Notes: generated by a model from the letters alone, not told the origin. DNA of 46,325 nt from Intestinimonas sp. (GCA_022653075.1 JALCSB010000014.1:1-46325), one strand, 5' to 3'; positions 34,210-43,447 are shown, numbered from the stretch's first letter. Numbers and translations are program-made.

Positions 34210-35326
34210 GAGATCCAGGACAAGCCAGAGAGAGACAGTCGAAGAAGAAATGACCGACGCGGACGTCACGCCTGACACGCCCCATTCAAAGGATTCCGCG
34301 CACCAACAATTAGCAAAGCCGAAACTCCCGCACCTTACCGGGCCGCAGAAGGCGGCGGCAGTCATTGTCTCCCTCGGAGCCGAAAAGGCGTCCATGATTT
34401 ATAAATATATGGATCCGGAGGATGTGGAGGCACTGACCCTGGAGGTCGCTCGGCTGGGCTACCTGAACTCCGAGCAGACGGAAGAAGTGCTGGGCAGCTT
34501 TTATGAGGAATGCCTTACCAATAAAGCGGTTACGGAGGGCGGCCTGGAATATGCCAAGACGGTACTCGAGCGTGCGTTTGGCGAGCAGGTGGCCGAAAAC
34601 CTGCTGGAGAAGGTAGAGAGATCCCTGAAAAACAGGCAATTTGCCTTTCTGGATAAGGCGGACGCCAAATCCCTCTTTTCCTCTCTGCAGTATGAACGGC
34701 CACAGACCATCGCCCTGGTCTTATCCTACGTCAGTGCCGAAAAGGCTTCCAGCGTGATTGAGCAGTTGGACCCGAAGAGACAGGTTAAGGTGGTGGAGGA
34801 CATTGCGCGTATGGAAAGCGCCACCCCTGCCGCTATGAAGATTATTGAAACCGAAATGAGCAGACGCTTCTCCACCATTATCAGCAATAAGAATGTGAAG
34901 GTAGGCGGCATCGACTATGTGGCGGGAGTCATGAACAACATCGACCGCTCCAGCGAAAAAAGCATTTTCGACGGCCTGTCTTCCTATAACCAGGAACTGG
35001 TGGATGAAATTCGGAAGAGAATGTTTGTATTTGAGGATCTGGTCAGTCTGGATGACCGTTCCGTGCAGCGTTTTCTCAGAGATTGCGACCCGCGGGATAT
35101 TGTACTGTCCCTCAAAGCGACGACAGAGGAAGTGGCACAAAAACTATTCGCCAACATGTCCTCCCGCATGGCGCAAAACATTCAGGACGATCTGGAAATT
35201 ACAACCAACGTTCGTATGCGAGACGTGGAGGACGCACAGCAGCGCATCGTGGATGTAATCCGGAAGTTGGAAGAGCAAAACGAAATCATTATCATCAAGA
35301 GCGGAAAGGACGACATCATTGCCTAA
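34202..35326 (+). CDS. fliG: Flagellar motor switch protein FliG
   Basis: FliG (374 residues) is the rotor protein that binds FliF, FliM and the stator. An extra polar N-terminal tail of about 45 residues precedes the usual start of the fold (LTGPQKAAAVIVSLGAEKAS). The middle domain has the EHPQ-equivalent region as YERPQTIALVLSYV. The C-terminal torque helix region DLVSLDDRSVQRFLRDCDPRDIVLSLK is conserved. GGAGG overlaps the end of fliF. The TTG start of fliH lies within the last codons. Confidence 0.96.
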   Translation: MAKRSRTSQRETVEEEMTDADVTPDTPHSKDSAHQQLAKPKLPHLTGPQKAAAVIVSLGAEKASMIYKYMDPEDVEALTLEVARLGYLNSEQTEEVLGSFYEECLTNKAVTEGGLEYAKTVLERAFGEQVAENLLEKVERSLKNRQFAFLDKADAKSLFSSLQYERPQTIALVLSYVSAEKASSVIEQLDPKRQVKVVEDIARMESATPAAMKIIETEMSRRFSTIISNKNVKVGGIDYVAGVMNNIDRSSEKSIFDGLSSYNQELVDEIRKRMFVFEDLVSLDDRSVQRFLRDCDPRDIVLSLKATTEEVAQKLFANMSSRMAQNIQDDLEITTNVRMRDVEDAQQRIVDVIRKLEEQNEIIIIKSGKDDIIA

Positions 35327-36257
35327 TGTCCTGAAAAAATTCATAAGGCCAAAGGCGGAGCCCTATCGTTTTCCGCAGACATCGGAGCTGACAGAACCAA
35401 AACCCGTGGGGGAGGCTACGAGTTCAGAGGAAACCTCCAGTCCCGAACAAGCTGTCTCCGCGCCCCCGGACGGAGAGTCGGGAGAGAGCAGAACGGCTGA
35501 CCCGATGGATTACGCGGCCGTTCAGGCTGAGGCCATTCTGAACCGTGCCCGAACCCAGGCAGAGGAACTGAAAGCGAATGCCATGGCGGAAGCCAGGCAG
35601 GAACTGGAACAGATTCGGGAGGGCGCCCGACAGGAGGGGTTCCGGGAGGGCCATGCGCAGGGAATGGCCAGTGCCATGGAGGAAAACCGCCAGTACCGTG
35701 AAGCGCAGGCCGCACAGATGGAACAGGAGATAAAGACGTTTCTGGAAAAAGCGATGCGGGTTCAGGCAGACTTGATTGAAAGCGCCCAGAACAGTCTGCG
35801 TGATTTGGCCATCGCTGTGGCGGAGAAGGTAGTGCGTGTAAGCCTGAAAAGCTCCAGCGGTGTGATTGCCCGCATGATCCAGGGCGCCACGGAAAAGCTC
35901 AAGCGCAGAGAGTGGGTCCATATTTATATCGCCGGGTGCGACGCTAAAGGCATTGCGTCGGTAGCGCCGCAGCTGACACTGTCGCTGGCCGCGCTCTCCG
36001 ACCATATCAGGATTGTACCCATGAGCGAGGAAGAATCCGGCACATGCATTATTGAAACCCCAGACACCATTATTGACGCCAGCGCATCCACCCAGTTTTC
36101 CAACATCAGGACGCTGCTGGCGGATATTCCGGCGGATGACGGTACAGACGCCGACTTTGGCCACCGGGCCGGTAAAAAGGAGCGTATCCAGCGTGTTCAG
36201 ACAGATGATCCAACAGCTACAGAATGCAGAGACGTTCAGCCTGACGGGGAAAATTGA
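35319..36257 (+). CDS. fliH: Flagellar assembly protein FliH (ATPase regulator)
   Basis: FliH (312 residues) is the stalk-like regulator of the FliI ATPase. A disordered, Pro/Glu-rich N-terminus of about 65 residues leads to a long helix (AEAILNRARTQAEELKANAMAEARQELEQI) with the GxxxG-like run EGFREGHAQGMASAM. The C-terminal domain has DLAIAVAEKVVRVSL and the terminal V/I-x-E-T-P-like piece IIETPDTIIDASASTQFSNI (usually DAS...QL). The start is TTG with AAAGGA upstream, overlapping fliG by 8 bases. Its end overlaps fliI by about 65 bases. Confidence 0.92.
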   Translation: MPNVLKKFIRPKAEPYRFPQTSELTEPKPVGEATSSEETSSPEQAVSAPPDGESGESRTADPMDYAAVQAEAILNRARTQAEELKANAMAEARQELEQIREGARQEGFREGHAQGMASAMEENRQYREAQAAQMEQEIKTFLEKAMRVQADLIESAQNSLRDLAIAVAEKVVRVSLKSSSGVIARMIQGATEKLKRREWVHIYIAGCDAKGIASVAPQLTLSLAALSDHIRIVPMSEEESGTCIIETPDTIIDASASTQFSNIRTLLADIPADDGTDADFGHRAGKKERIQRVQTDDPTATECRDVQPDGEN

Positions 36258-37494
36258 AAATATTGTGGGCATGTCCATAGAGGCGTCCGGCGGGAATGCG
36301 GCTGTGGGGGATATTTGCCGAATTTATAGCGGCGAATCCGGCAAACAGGTAACCGCGGAAGTGGTGGGCTTTAAAGACGACCGCATTCTGCTGATGCCCT
36401 ATTCGGATATGAAGGGCATTTCCTCGGGCAATCTCGTCCGCAACACGGGCCGGCAACTTTCCCTTCAAATGGGCCCGTTTCTCAGGGGGCGGATTATCAA
36501 TGCGCTGGGGCAGCCAATTGATGGAAAAGGCTCTTTTGAAGGTGGAACATCCTATTGTATTGAAGGAAGTTATATTAACCCGCTCTCCCGTCCTCCGATC
36601 TGTGATCGGATGGAATTCGGGGTTAAGGCGATCGACGGGCTGCTCACCATCGGAAAGGGCCAGCGCATGGGTATTTTCGCCGGCTCCGGCGTTGGAAAGA
36701 GCACCCTCATGGGTATGATTGCCAAAAATGTGAAGGTGGATATCAACGTGATCGCGCTGGTGGGAGAACGGGGCCGCGAGGTGCTGGACTTTGTACAGAA
36801 GGACCTGGGGGATGAGGGCATGGCCCGGTCGGTTCTGGTGGTTGCCACCTCCGACCAGCCTGCAATGCTGCGAAAAAAGTGCCCTATCGTTGCTACCGGC
36901 ATTGCGGAATATTTTCGTGATCAGGGGTACGATGTGCTGCTGATGATGGATTCCCTGACGCGTTTCGCCATGGCTCAGCGTGAAATTGGTTTGGCGGTCG
37001 GCGAGCCGCCCGTGGCTCGCGGCTATACGCCCTCTATTTATGCAGAACTGCCCAAACTTTTGGAGCGCAGCGGCAACTTTGAAAAAGGTTCCATAACCGG
37101 AGTTTACACCGTTTTAGTGGAAGGTGATGACACCAATGAGCCAATCGCCGATACGGTTCGGGGTATTCTGGACGGACATATTGTGCTTTCCCGTAAACTG
37201 GCTTCCGCCAACCATTTCCCGGCTATTGACGTGGGAGCCAGTATTTCACGTCTGATGACGGATATCGTTTCCGATGAACACAAGGAAATGGGAGGGCGTA
37301 TCCGTGATATCATGAGTACTTACGATAAAAGCGCCGATCTGGTGTCCATCGGGGCCTATAAACCAGGCACCAACCCTAAGCTTGACTATGCGTTGAGTAA
37401 AATTGACGGCATCAACCGTTTCCTGACACAGGACATCAATGAGAAATTCACTTATGAAGAAACGGTGCAGCGGATGGAGCAGATCCTCCAATAA
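36193..37494 (+). CDS. fliI: Flagellum-specific ATP synthase FliI
   Basis: FliI (about 433 residues) is the export ATPase. The N-terminal beta-barrel (GKIENIVGMSIEASG) precedes the catalytic domain with Walker A GIFAGSGVGKST, the family signature LVGERGREVLDFV, Walker B VLLMMDSLTRFAMAQREI and the GEPPVARGYTPS loop. The start is not obvious: GTG at 36193 has AAAGGAG 10 bases upstream, ATG at 36205 has none close by, and a more distant ATG at 36052 would add an unrelated segment. Either choice gives an unusually long overlap with fliH. Confidence 0.94.
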   Translation: MFRQMIQQLQNAETFSLTGKIENIVGMSIEASGGNAAVGDICRIYSGESGKQVTAEVVGFKDDRILLMPYSDMKGISSGNLVRNTGRQLSLQMGPFLRGRIINALGQPIDGKGSFEGGTSYCIEGSYINPLSRPPICDRMEFGVKAIDGLLTIGKGQRMGIFAGSGVGKSTLMGMIAKNVKVDINVIALVGERGREVLDFVQKDLGDEGMARSVLVVATSDQPAMLRKKCPIVATGIAEYFRDQGYDVLLMMDSLTRFAMAQREIGLAVGEPPVARGYTPSIYAELPKLLERSGNFEKGSITGVYTVLVEGDDTNEPIADTVRGILDGHIVLSRKLASANHFPAIDVGASISRLMTDIVSDEHKEMGGRIRDIMSTYDKSADLVSIGAYKPGTNPKLDYALSKIDGINRFLTQDINEKFTYEETVQRMEQILQ

Positions 37495-37524
37495 AGCCGG
37501 CGAAGGTGGAAGGGGCCGCATGAG

Positions 37525-37983
37525 ATGAAGAAATTTCAGTTTTCCCTTGATAACGTGTTGGAATATAAAAGGCAGGTTCTGGATTCACTGGAGGTGGAGC
37601 ACGGGGCATTGACCGCGAAAGTGCGCCGCCAGGAGACGGTTTTGGCCGACGCGGAGCGCCGATATGCTCGAACCAATGAGGAGTACCGGGAGAAAAAAGC
37701 AATCGGTATGCGTGTGGTCGAAGCCGTATCCTATGAGACGGGCCTACGGGTTCTGGAGCAGGAGATCCGCCGGGAAGCAGAGGTGCTGCAGAGTTTTCGG
37801 CAGCAGACTGAGGTGAAGCGCAGGGAGATGGTAGCTGCCAAACAGGATACTTCCTCCATTGAAAAGATCCGGGAAAAAAAGCTGGAATGCTATAATAAGG
37901 AACTCCAAAAAGTGCAGGAAAAACTGATTGATGATCTGATTTGCGCCCGCAGCAGTTCATGCCGGCAAGAAAATGTACTTTAA
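37525..37983 (+). CDS. fliJ: Flagellar export protein FliJ
   Basis: FliJ (152 residues) is an all-helical coiled-coil chaperone that sits in the FliI ring. It begins KKFQFSLDNVLEYKRQVLDSLE, the family N-terminal pattern (F-x-LxxVLxyK), and continues as heptad-rich helix with EVKRREMVAAKQDTSSIEKIREKKLE near the end. There is no membrane segment. It follows fliI after 30 bases, with AAGGGG upstream. The sequence is low in conservation but length, pattern and order are decisive. Confidence 0.9.
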   Translation: MKKFQFSLDNVLEYKRQVLDSLEVEHGALTAKVRRQETVLADAERRYARTNEEYREKKAIGMRVVEAVSYETGLRVLEQEIRREAEVLQSFRQQTEVKRREMVAAKQDTSSIEKIREKKLECYNKELQKVQEKLIDDLICARSSSCRQENVL

Positions 37984-38058
37984 AGTAACCGCACACCCGG
38001 TGCGTGTTCCCCAGGGATAGATCGCGGAACGCGTATTCCATTGAAAGGAGGTGAAAAG

Positions 38059-39240
38059 ATGAATACGACAGAAAGTATGGCTTTGACCATGCGGCTTATG
38101 GCAAGTTCGCTGACAGCCCAAAGCTCAAAAACATCCGAGACAGATTCTGCGGCCAGTCAGCCGTCCTCCGGAACCGGTCGGGATTTCAAAACGATGCTGA
38201 AGCAGAAAAGCGGGCAGACAGACCGCACAGGAAAAGTTACCCAAAAATCTCAAAGCTCCGTTTCCACTGACGATAAAACCACCTCTGATAAAAAAACAGA
38301 CCAAGTTTGTCAGGAAGTGGCCGCGATACTGACCGCATTTGCCCAAAATACGGCGCCGGCGCTGATTCAGACGCAGCCTTCCACACAGCAGGTGGTAAAT
38401 CAGGTGGCACTCGTCCAGAACCAGCCTGGCGAGGTGCAAACCACAGCGGAGGAAGCACTCCCTGCTTTAACAGACGCGGTTTCAAACACGCTCCCCGAAA
38501 GTGCGGCAGTTTCAGGTTCCATCTCGGCGGGAAACCAGTCCAATGAGCCGCTGGTGCAGCCCAAGGTTCTGACGCAGGCCGACCCACAGGTGATACAGCA
38601 GGGCGCCGCTTCTGTAGAGACGGAAACAGTCCAGCCCGCGCAGAACGCCCAGAATGGTACGGCGGCGGACACCGGAGAGAACGCCGGAACGAATGTAACG
38701 CAGCAGGATAAAAAGGAAGACGGCGTCCAGGTGCTGTACAGCGAAACCAATACAAACCGGACCCTGTTCCGCAATGTGGAGGCAACTCCGGTCAAGGTGG
38801 GTGAATTGCCCACAGCCGATACCCAGTCGCAGAATCTGGATGCCCAACTCGCCGACCAGATTAGTGAGACCCTGAACAGCGGTGCACAGCACCTTGAGAT
38901 CCGCCTGACGCCCGAAAACCTTGGTACAGTAACGGTCGACCTGACCCGCGGGCAGGATGGAACACTCCAGGTGGTGCTTCATACCACGACGGAAAAAGCA
39001 GCCGATCTGCTGGCGCGGCATACCGGCACACTGGGGAGCCTGCTTCAGAGCAGTAACCAGAGCACCGTTCAGGTGGAAGTCCGGCCGCAGGAAACCAGCC
39101 AGCAATTTCAGCAAAACGATCAGGGACAGCACAACGGCCAGAATGCCTATCAGCAGCAACAGCAACGCCGCCAGCAGAGCGAGGACTTTCTCCAGCAGCT
39201 TCGGCTTGGAATCGTTTCGCTGGAAGACGCGGTAAGCTGA
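38059..39240 (+). CDS. fliK: Flagellar hook-length control protein FliK
   Basis: FliK (393 residues) measures hook length and tells FlhB to switch from hook to filament export. Residues 1-260 are Gln/Thr/Ser/Ala-rich and likely disordered, as in FliK rulers. The C-terminal domain (about 270-345) shows the family core HLEIRLTPENLGTVTVDLTRG, LQVVLHTTTEKAADLL and LGSLLQSSNQSTVQVEV. The tail is a Gln-rich stretch. The start is ATG at 38059 with AAAGGAGGTG; a TTG at 38041 is out of place because the ribosome site lies after it. Confidence 0.92.
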   Translation: MNTTESMALTMRLMASSLTAQSSKTSETDSAASQPSSGTGRDFKTMLKQKSGQTDRTGKVTQKSQSSVSTDDKTTSDKKTDQVCQEVAAILTAFAQNTAPALIQTQPSTQQVVNQVALVQNQPGEVQTTAEEALPALTDAVSNTLPESAAVSGSISAGNQSNEPLVQPKVLTQADPQVIQQGAASVETETVQPAQNAQNGTAADTGENAGTNVTQQDKKEDGVQVLYSETNTNRTLFRNVEATPVKVGELPTADTQSQNLDAQLADQISETLNSGAQHLEIRLTPENLGTVTVDLTRGQDGTLQVVLHTTTEKAADLLARHTGTLGSLLQSSNQSTVQVEVRPQETSQQFQQNDQGQHNGQNAYQQQQQRRQQSEDFLQQLRLGIVSLEDAVS

Positions 39241-39269
39241 ACCCCATCAAGAAGGGAAGAAACAATACT

Positions 39270-39734
39270 ATGAGTGATTTCATGTCCGACTTGTCCGGCA
39301 CCCAATCCGTGAACAGCACTACTACTGCTAAGAACAGCACAAACAGCTCCGCCGGTTCCATCGATCTGGATATGAGTGATTTCCTCGAGCTTATGGTGGC
39401 GCAATTCCAGAATCAGGACCCTGAAAACGCTGCGTCCACCACCGATATGCTCAATCAAATGGTGCAGATGTCCACGATCCAGGCCATTGCCAACATCACT
39501 GATGCCGCAACCATGATTTATACATCCTCGTTGGTTGGTAAGGAAGTAACCATCGGCCAGTATGATTCGGACGGAAACCTGGAGGAAATCGTCGGTACCG
39601 TTACCGGAACCGGAACCTATAATGACAATCCCGTGGTTTTTGTAGATGGCGTAAGTTACAACCTCAGCAGTATTATGGCTGTGGGGCATCTGCCCAGTAC
39701 GGACAGTACGGATACGTCGGATGCAACGGATTAA
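39270..39734 (+). CDS. flgD: Flagellar hook-capping protein FlgD
   Basis: FlgD (154 residues) is the scaffold at the tip of the growing hook. The N-terminal signature is DMSDFLELMVAQFQNQDPENAASTTDMLNQMVQMSTIQAI (about residues 33-70), with FLxLMvAQxqNQDP diagnostic. A small beta region follows (SLVGKEVTIGQYDSDGNLEEIVGTV). It lacks the longer Ig-like middle of enteric FlgD, as is usual in Clostridia. It follows fliK by 29 bases; AAGGGAAG lies upstream of the ATG. Confidence 0.95.
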   Translation: MSDFMSDLSGTQSVNSTTTAKNSTNSSAGSIDLDMSDFLELMVAQFQNQDPENAASTTDMLNQMVQMSTIQAIANITDAATMIYTSSLVGKEVTIGQYDSDGNLEEIVGTVTGTGTYNDNPVVFVDGVSYNLSSIMAVGHLPSTDSTDTSDATD

Positions 39735-39751
39735 ATGGCGGGTGAACAGCA

Positions 39752-40138
39752 ATGATTGATTCCGTATTCTCCCCACGGGGAGTCAGTCCGCAGGTATCTC
39801 AGGACAGCCGCTTTTCCGGTGGTTCTGCAAAGACCTCCTTTAGGAATATTCTGCGCGAGAAGCAGCAGCTGACGCAGGAAAGTCAGCCCGTGACGTTTTC
39901 CAAGCACGCCAGAGAGCGGGCGGAGGAGCGCGGGATTCAGGTAGACGATGCACTGATGACGCAGCTTTCCGATTCGGTGGAAAAAGCCCAGGAAAAGGGG
40001 GCCAGGAATATTTTGGCGTTTGACGCCACCCACGCCTTCATTATTAATGTACCAAACGGACGGGTGATTACCACAATGTCCCAGGACGAGATGAAGGAAA
40101 ATATTTTTACCAATATTGACGGCGCCGTGATCCTGTAA
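39752..40138 (+). CDS. TIGR02530-type flagellar operon protein
   Basis: A 128-residue protein found between flgD and flgE in many Firmicutes; the family is known only as a flagellar operon protein. It shows the characteristic core VTFSKHARERAEERGIQVDDALMTQLSDSVEKAQEKGARNILAFD (SKHARERAEERG is the best landmark) and ends with a conserved short piece, FTNIDGAVIL. There is no signal peptide. The start codon is 17 bases after the flgD stop. Function is unknown; a role in hook assembly is suggested by its place only. Confidence 0.9.
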   Translation: MIDSVFSPRGVSPQVSQDSRFSGGSAKTSFRNILREKQQLTQESQPVTFSKHARERAEERGIQVDDALMTQLSDSVEKAQEKGARNILAFDATHAFIINVPNGRVITTMSQDEMKENIFTNIDGAVIL

Positions 40139-40228
40139 ATACAGAGAGCAGGACCGAAAGGATGCTCTGGGGAAAGGCCCGATTGGCCATTCCCCGGCGG
40201 CGCCGCCCAGCGAAAGGAGTTTTAACCT

Positions 40229-41317
40229 ATGACAGGTGCAATGTACGCGGCGGTTTCGGGTTTGAAAGCCCATATGCAAAAACTAAATGTTATCGGCAAT
40301 AACGTTGCCAATGTGAACACATACGGCTATAAAGCCGCCCGCGCCACGTTTCAGGAGTCCCTCTATACCACCATCACCTCCGGCTCTAACGGCTCAGACA
40401 GTGTTGGCGGTGTCAATCCCGCACAGTTGGGCTATGGCTGCAACATCGGAACGATTGATTTGAATATGTCCACCGCCAACTATGTTCCCACCGGAAAGTC
40501 GCTGGACTGCATGATCGACGGCGACGGGTTTTTCCTGGTGGGTGACAAGGCTGCGGGAAGCACGGGAACTGACGGTATCGTCCTGGATGAGACCAACGCC
40601 AAAGATCTGCTGCTTACCCGGGTTGGAAATTTCGAAATTGATCCTCAGGGCTATCTGACCGATGGCCAGGGCAACGTGGTCTACGGGTTTGTGACCACCT
40701 CCGGCGATACGACGGCCGGTGCGCTCGTTGACGCTGACAATCCAACAGCCAGCACACAATTGGTACCCATCCGGCTGCCGCTGGCCGCCAAGACCGATGG
40801 CTCGGCCGTTTATCCCGGTGTGGACACCGATGGCCATAATGTCTACGATCCCGGTACCGACTCTGCCGATTTGACCGACGGCTCAACCATCACAACGGAC
40901 TCTATCAGCATTGACGCCTCCACCGGTAAGATTACCGCGGTCAATAAGGCCGACAAGAGCACCATTGTTGTGGGCTATATCCCGCTGGCGAATGTGACTA
41001 ACCCCAACGGTGTTACTCACATACAGGGAGCCTATTACCGTGCCGGCGAAGGTGCCGGCGACTGTTCCGTTGCCTCCATCGGCGATGTGCTCAGTGGAAA
41101 ATATCTGAACAATAAGGCGTCCGGCGATACAGACGCGGTCGCGATTCGGGGCACCGGTAGCACCGACCTTATTACCAGCGGCCTGGAGTCCTCCGGTACT
41201 GACCTAGCCACGGAGATCAGCGAGATGATTACAACCCAGCGGGGCTATCAGGCCAACACCCGTATTATCACTGTGACCGATTCCATGCTGGAGGAACTGG
41301 TCAATATGAAACGATAA
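40229..41317 (+). CDS. flgE: Flagellar hook protein FlgE
   Basis: FlgE (362 residues) forms the hook. The rod/hook N-terminus is MTGAMYAAVSGLKAHMQKLNVIGNNVANVNTYGYKAARATF (MYAAVSGLKAHMQKLNVIGN being the key part). The GFFLVGDKA and LTRVGNFEIDPQGYLTDGQGNVVYGF blocks follow. The end is the C-terminal helix SEMITTQRGYQANTRIITVTDSMLEELVNMKR. It is of the FlgE/FlgG-like type seen in Firmicutes. AAAGGAG precedes the ATG. The rod genes flgF and flgG are not in this window. Confidence 0.95.
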   Translation: MTGAMYAAVSGLKAHMQKLNVIGNNVANVNTYGYKAARATFQESLYTTITSGSNGSDSVGGVNPAQLGYGCNIGTIDLNMSTANYVPTGKSLDCMIDGDGFFLVGDKAAGSTGTDGIVLDETNAKDLLLTRVGNFEIDPQGYLTDGQGNVVYGFVTTSGDTTAGALVDADNPTASTQLVPIRLPLAAKTDGSAVYPGVDTDGHNVYDPGTDSADLTDGSTITTDSISIDASTGKITAVNKADKSTIVVGYIPLANVTNPNGVTHIQGAYYRAGEGAGDCSVASIGDVLSGKYLNNKASGDTDAVAIRGTGSTDLITSGLESSGTDLATEISEMITTQRGYQANTRIITVTDSMLEELVNMKR

Positions 41318-41361
41318 ATGACGTTAGGACGTTAGCAAGGCTCAGCAATTCATGAAACCAC

Positions 41362-41389
41362 CCCGGACGCGGGGTATCCCGCGTCCGGG
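41362..41389 (+). other. Hairpin between flgE and flbD
   Basis: 12-bp perfect stem (CCCGGACGCGGG) with loop GTAT and no T run. Because transcription must continue into flbD, motA and motB, it is more likely an mRNA-processing or stability element, or a weak attenuator, than a true terminator. Confidence 0.55.
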
Positions 41390-41419
41390 AGGTAATATCA
41401 GGAAGAAAGGAGAAGTGCC

Positions 41420-41641
41420 ATGATAGAATTGACAAAGATGAATCACGACAAATTTCTGATTAATTATCTGCAGATTGAATGTATCGAGCTGATACCAGAG
41501 ACAAAGGTTGTGATGATGAACCACAGTTACTATCTGGTTCGGGAATCGGCGGATGAAATTGTCCAAAAAATTGCCGCATATACCGCCAAGGTAGCGGATA
41601 TTCACAGGGAAATCTTAGTCAAATGTCAGAACGAGGGCTGA
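41420..41641 (+). CDS. flbD: FlbD/SwrD-family flagellar protein
   Basis: A 73-residue protein with the family pattern MIELTKMNHDKFLINYLQIECIELIPETKVVMMN (LNxxxfxiNxxlIexIExxPdTvI-like), then YYLVRESADEIVQKIAAY. In Bacillus the homologue SwrD raises flagellar power, probably through the stator proteins, consistent with its position just before motA and motB. GAAAGGAG precedes the ATG. There is no membrane segment. Family assignment is good; the molecular role is known only in outline. Confidence 0.92.
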   Translation: MIELTKMNHDKFLINYLQIECIELIPETKVVMMNHSYYLVRESADEIVQKIAAYTAKVADIHREILVKCQNEG

Positions 41642-41690
41642 TTTGCATGCGGTGGTGATTTCTTGGAAGCAGGGGTGAACATGTAACGTT

Positions 41691-42539
41691 ATGAATATTA
41701 CTTATTTGGTCGGTACAATCCTGGCGATCGGTGTTATGATCTTTGGCATGATCTCTAAAACAGTGAGTGGAAGCGTTCAGATCTTACCCGGGCAGATTCT
41801 AAACTTTTTCGATGCATCCAGCATCATGATTGTGGTGGGTTGCACGCTGGCAGTTGTGGTAGCCAGTTTTCCCATAAAGATGATCAAGTCTATGCCCAGA
41901 CATTTTAAGATCATGTTAAACATTAAAAAATTTAATCCGATGTATTATATCGACCAACTGGTGGAACTGGCGCAGGTAGCCCGCAAAAATGGTCTTTTGG
42001 CGTTGGAGGAAAAGGCAAACCAACAAGAAGACCCTTTTTTTCGGCAGGCCATCATGCTTATTGTGGACGCTAATGATGCCGATAAGATTCGCGCCATTTT
42101 GAATAACGATATCGAATGTATGTCCAACCGCCACGACAGTGTGGCCAGTATGTATGAAAAGGCTTCTGCGGTAGCTCCTGCTTTTGGCATGGTGGGTACC
42201 CTGGTGGGCCTGATCAATATGCTGAAAAATATGAACATGAGCGGCGGTTCCAATACCATCGGTGCGGATATGGGCACGGCGCTGATTACGACCCTGTACG
42301 GCACCATTCTGGCCCATATGATTTTCAGCCCTATTGCTTCCAATCTGCGGTCACGGGATGAGGAAGAGGTCCTGTGCAAAATGATCATTGTGGAGGGGAT
42401 TATGTCCATCCAGTCCGGCCAGAACCCCAAGACTCTGCGGGAGAAGCTGCTTACGTTCGTGGATCAGGAGCAGCGCGGCGGAGAGTCGGAGAGCAAAGGC
42501 GGCAAGAAGGGTAAGCCCAAAAAGAAGAAGGGTAAATAA
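41691..42539 (+). CDS. motA: Flagellar motor stator protein MotA
   Basis: MotA (282 residues) forms the proton or sodium channel of the stator with MotB. Four membrane helices are visible: residues about 3-22, 35-55, 160-185 (AVAPAFGMVGTLVGLI) and 195-220 (GTALITTLYGTILAHMIF). The cytoplasmic loop carries the charged residues that touch FliG (KANQQEDPFFRQAIMLI region). The tail is strongly Lys-rich (GGKKGKPKKKKGK). The ribosome site is poorly spaced: AGGGGTG lies 13 bases from this ATG, and an ATG-TAA pair sits between them at 41681. Confidence 0.95.
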   Translation: MNITYLVGTILAIGVMIFGMISKTVSGSVQILPGQILNFFDASSIMIVVGCTLAVVVASFPIKMIKSMPRHFKIMLNIKKFNPMYYIDQLVELAQVARKNGLLALEEKANQQEDPFFRQAIMLIVDANDADKIRAILNNDIECMSNRHDSVASMYEKASAVAPAFGMVGTLVGLINMLKNMNMSGGSNTIGADMGTALITTLYGTILAHMIFSPIASNLRSRDEEEVLCKMIIVEGIMSIQSGQNPKTLREKLLTFVDQEQRGGESESKGGKKGKPKKKKGK

Positions 42540-42559
42540 CTTTCAAGGGGGGATGGAGA

Positions 42560-43399
42560 ATGAAAAAACGCAAGGGAGGCGGCGGAGCCAACTGGATGGA
42601 TACTTATGGCGACATGGTGACGTTGCTGCTGTGTTTCTTCGTTTTACTGTATTCTATGTCTACCATTGATCAACAGAAGTGGATTCAGCTGGTGCAGAGC
42701 TTCAACCCTAATGCTGTTCAGGAGGAAACCGAGACGAAGGGTAACAGCGGCCAACTGGCCGATCCTACCACGGCGTCCAGTGCTGACGGAGCGGCCGAAC
42801 AGACACAGACGCAGATCGACACAACCATCGATCAGCTCTATCTGGATTTAAAGAGTTATGTTGCCCAGCAAGGGGCTGCGGAAAATATCTCTGTTACCAA
42901 GGGAGACGGTTATGTATTTATTTCCTTTAATGACGCCGTCTTTTTTGATGGCGACAGCTATGAACTGCGCCAGGATGGGATCAATGTTCTGAACGACGTA
43001 GGCGAAATCCTCCGCAAAGCCAGCAGTGCTATTGACGAGCTGAGAGTTCTGGGCCATACCGCCCAGGCGTACCCTGACCGAGCGAATAACGTAACGGCCG
43101 ATCGCTTCCTGGCATCCAACCGTGCCACCATCGTGCTGGTTTATCTCCAGGAGATGAATATCCTGGACCCAGCCCGCATGGTAAGCCTAGGCTACGGAGA
43201 GTGGCGGCCGGTTGCCAGCAATGACAACCGTACCGACCGGGCAAAAAACCGCCGCGTGGAACTGATTGTTACGGGTAAAGACCTGACCAGTACGTTGGGT
43301 GATGAAATTGAACAGTATTACACACAACGCGGCACGGAATCGCCTGTTTCCGTTAAAAACGTGGACGGTGCCGATACGGCGTCCACAGCGAGCCAATGA
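42560..43399 (+). CDS. motB: Flagellar motor stator protein MotB
   Basis: MotB (279 residues) anchors the stator to the wall. A basic N-terminus is followed by one membrane helix with the ion-carrying Asp, D18, in TYGDMVTLLLCFFVLLYSMS. A plug/linker region of about 75 residues leads to the OmpA-like peptidoglycan-binding domain (about 140-245; VFISFNDAVFFDGDSYEL, LRVLGHTAQAYP, RFLASNRATIVLVYLQE, NRRVELIVT). AAGGGGGGATGGAG precedes the ATG. It follows motA by 20 bases. Confidence 0.95.
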   Translation: MKKRKGGGGANWMDTYGDMVTLLLCFFVLLYSMSTIDQQKWIQLVQSFNPNAVQEETETKGNSGQLADPTTASSADGAAEQTQTQIDTTIDQLYLDLKSYVAQQGAAENISVTKGDGYVFISFNDAVFFDGDSYELRQDGINVLNDVGEILRKASSAIDELRVLGHTAQAYPDRANNVTADRFLASNRATIVLVYLQEMNILDPARMVSLGYGEWRPVASNDNRTDRAKNRRVELIVTGKDLTSTLGDEIEQYYTQRGTESPVSVKNVDGADTASTASQ

Positions 43400-43447
43400 G
43401 CCGGCGAATGATGATGTCCGCAGAACGAGACGAGAGGAGGGATGCTG

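Noticed and set aside
36052-36192. Longer FliI starting at ATG 36052
   Set aside because: It would add about 47 Pro/Arg-rich residues read from inside fliH, with no match to the FliI N-terminus and no ribosome site.
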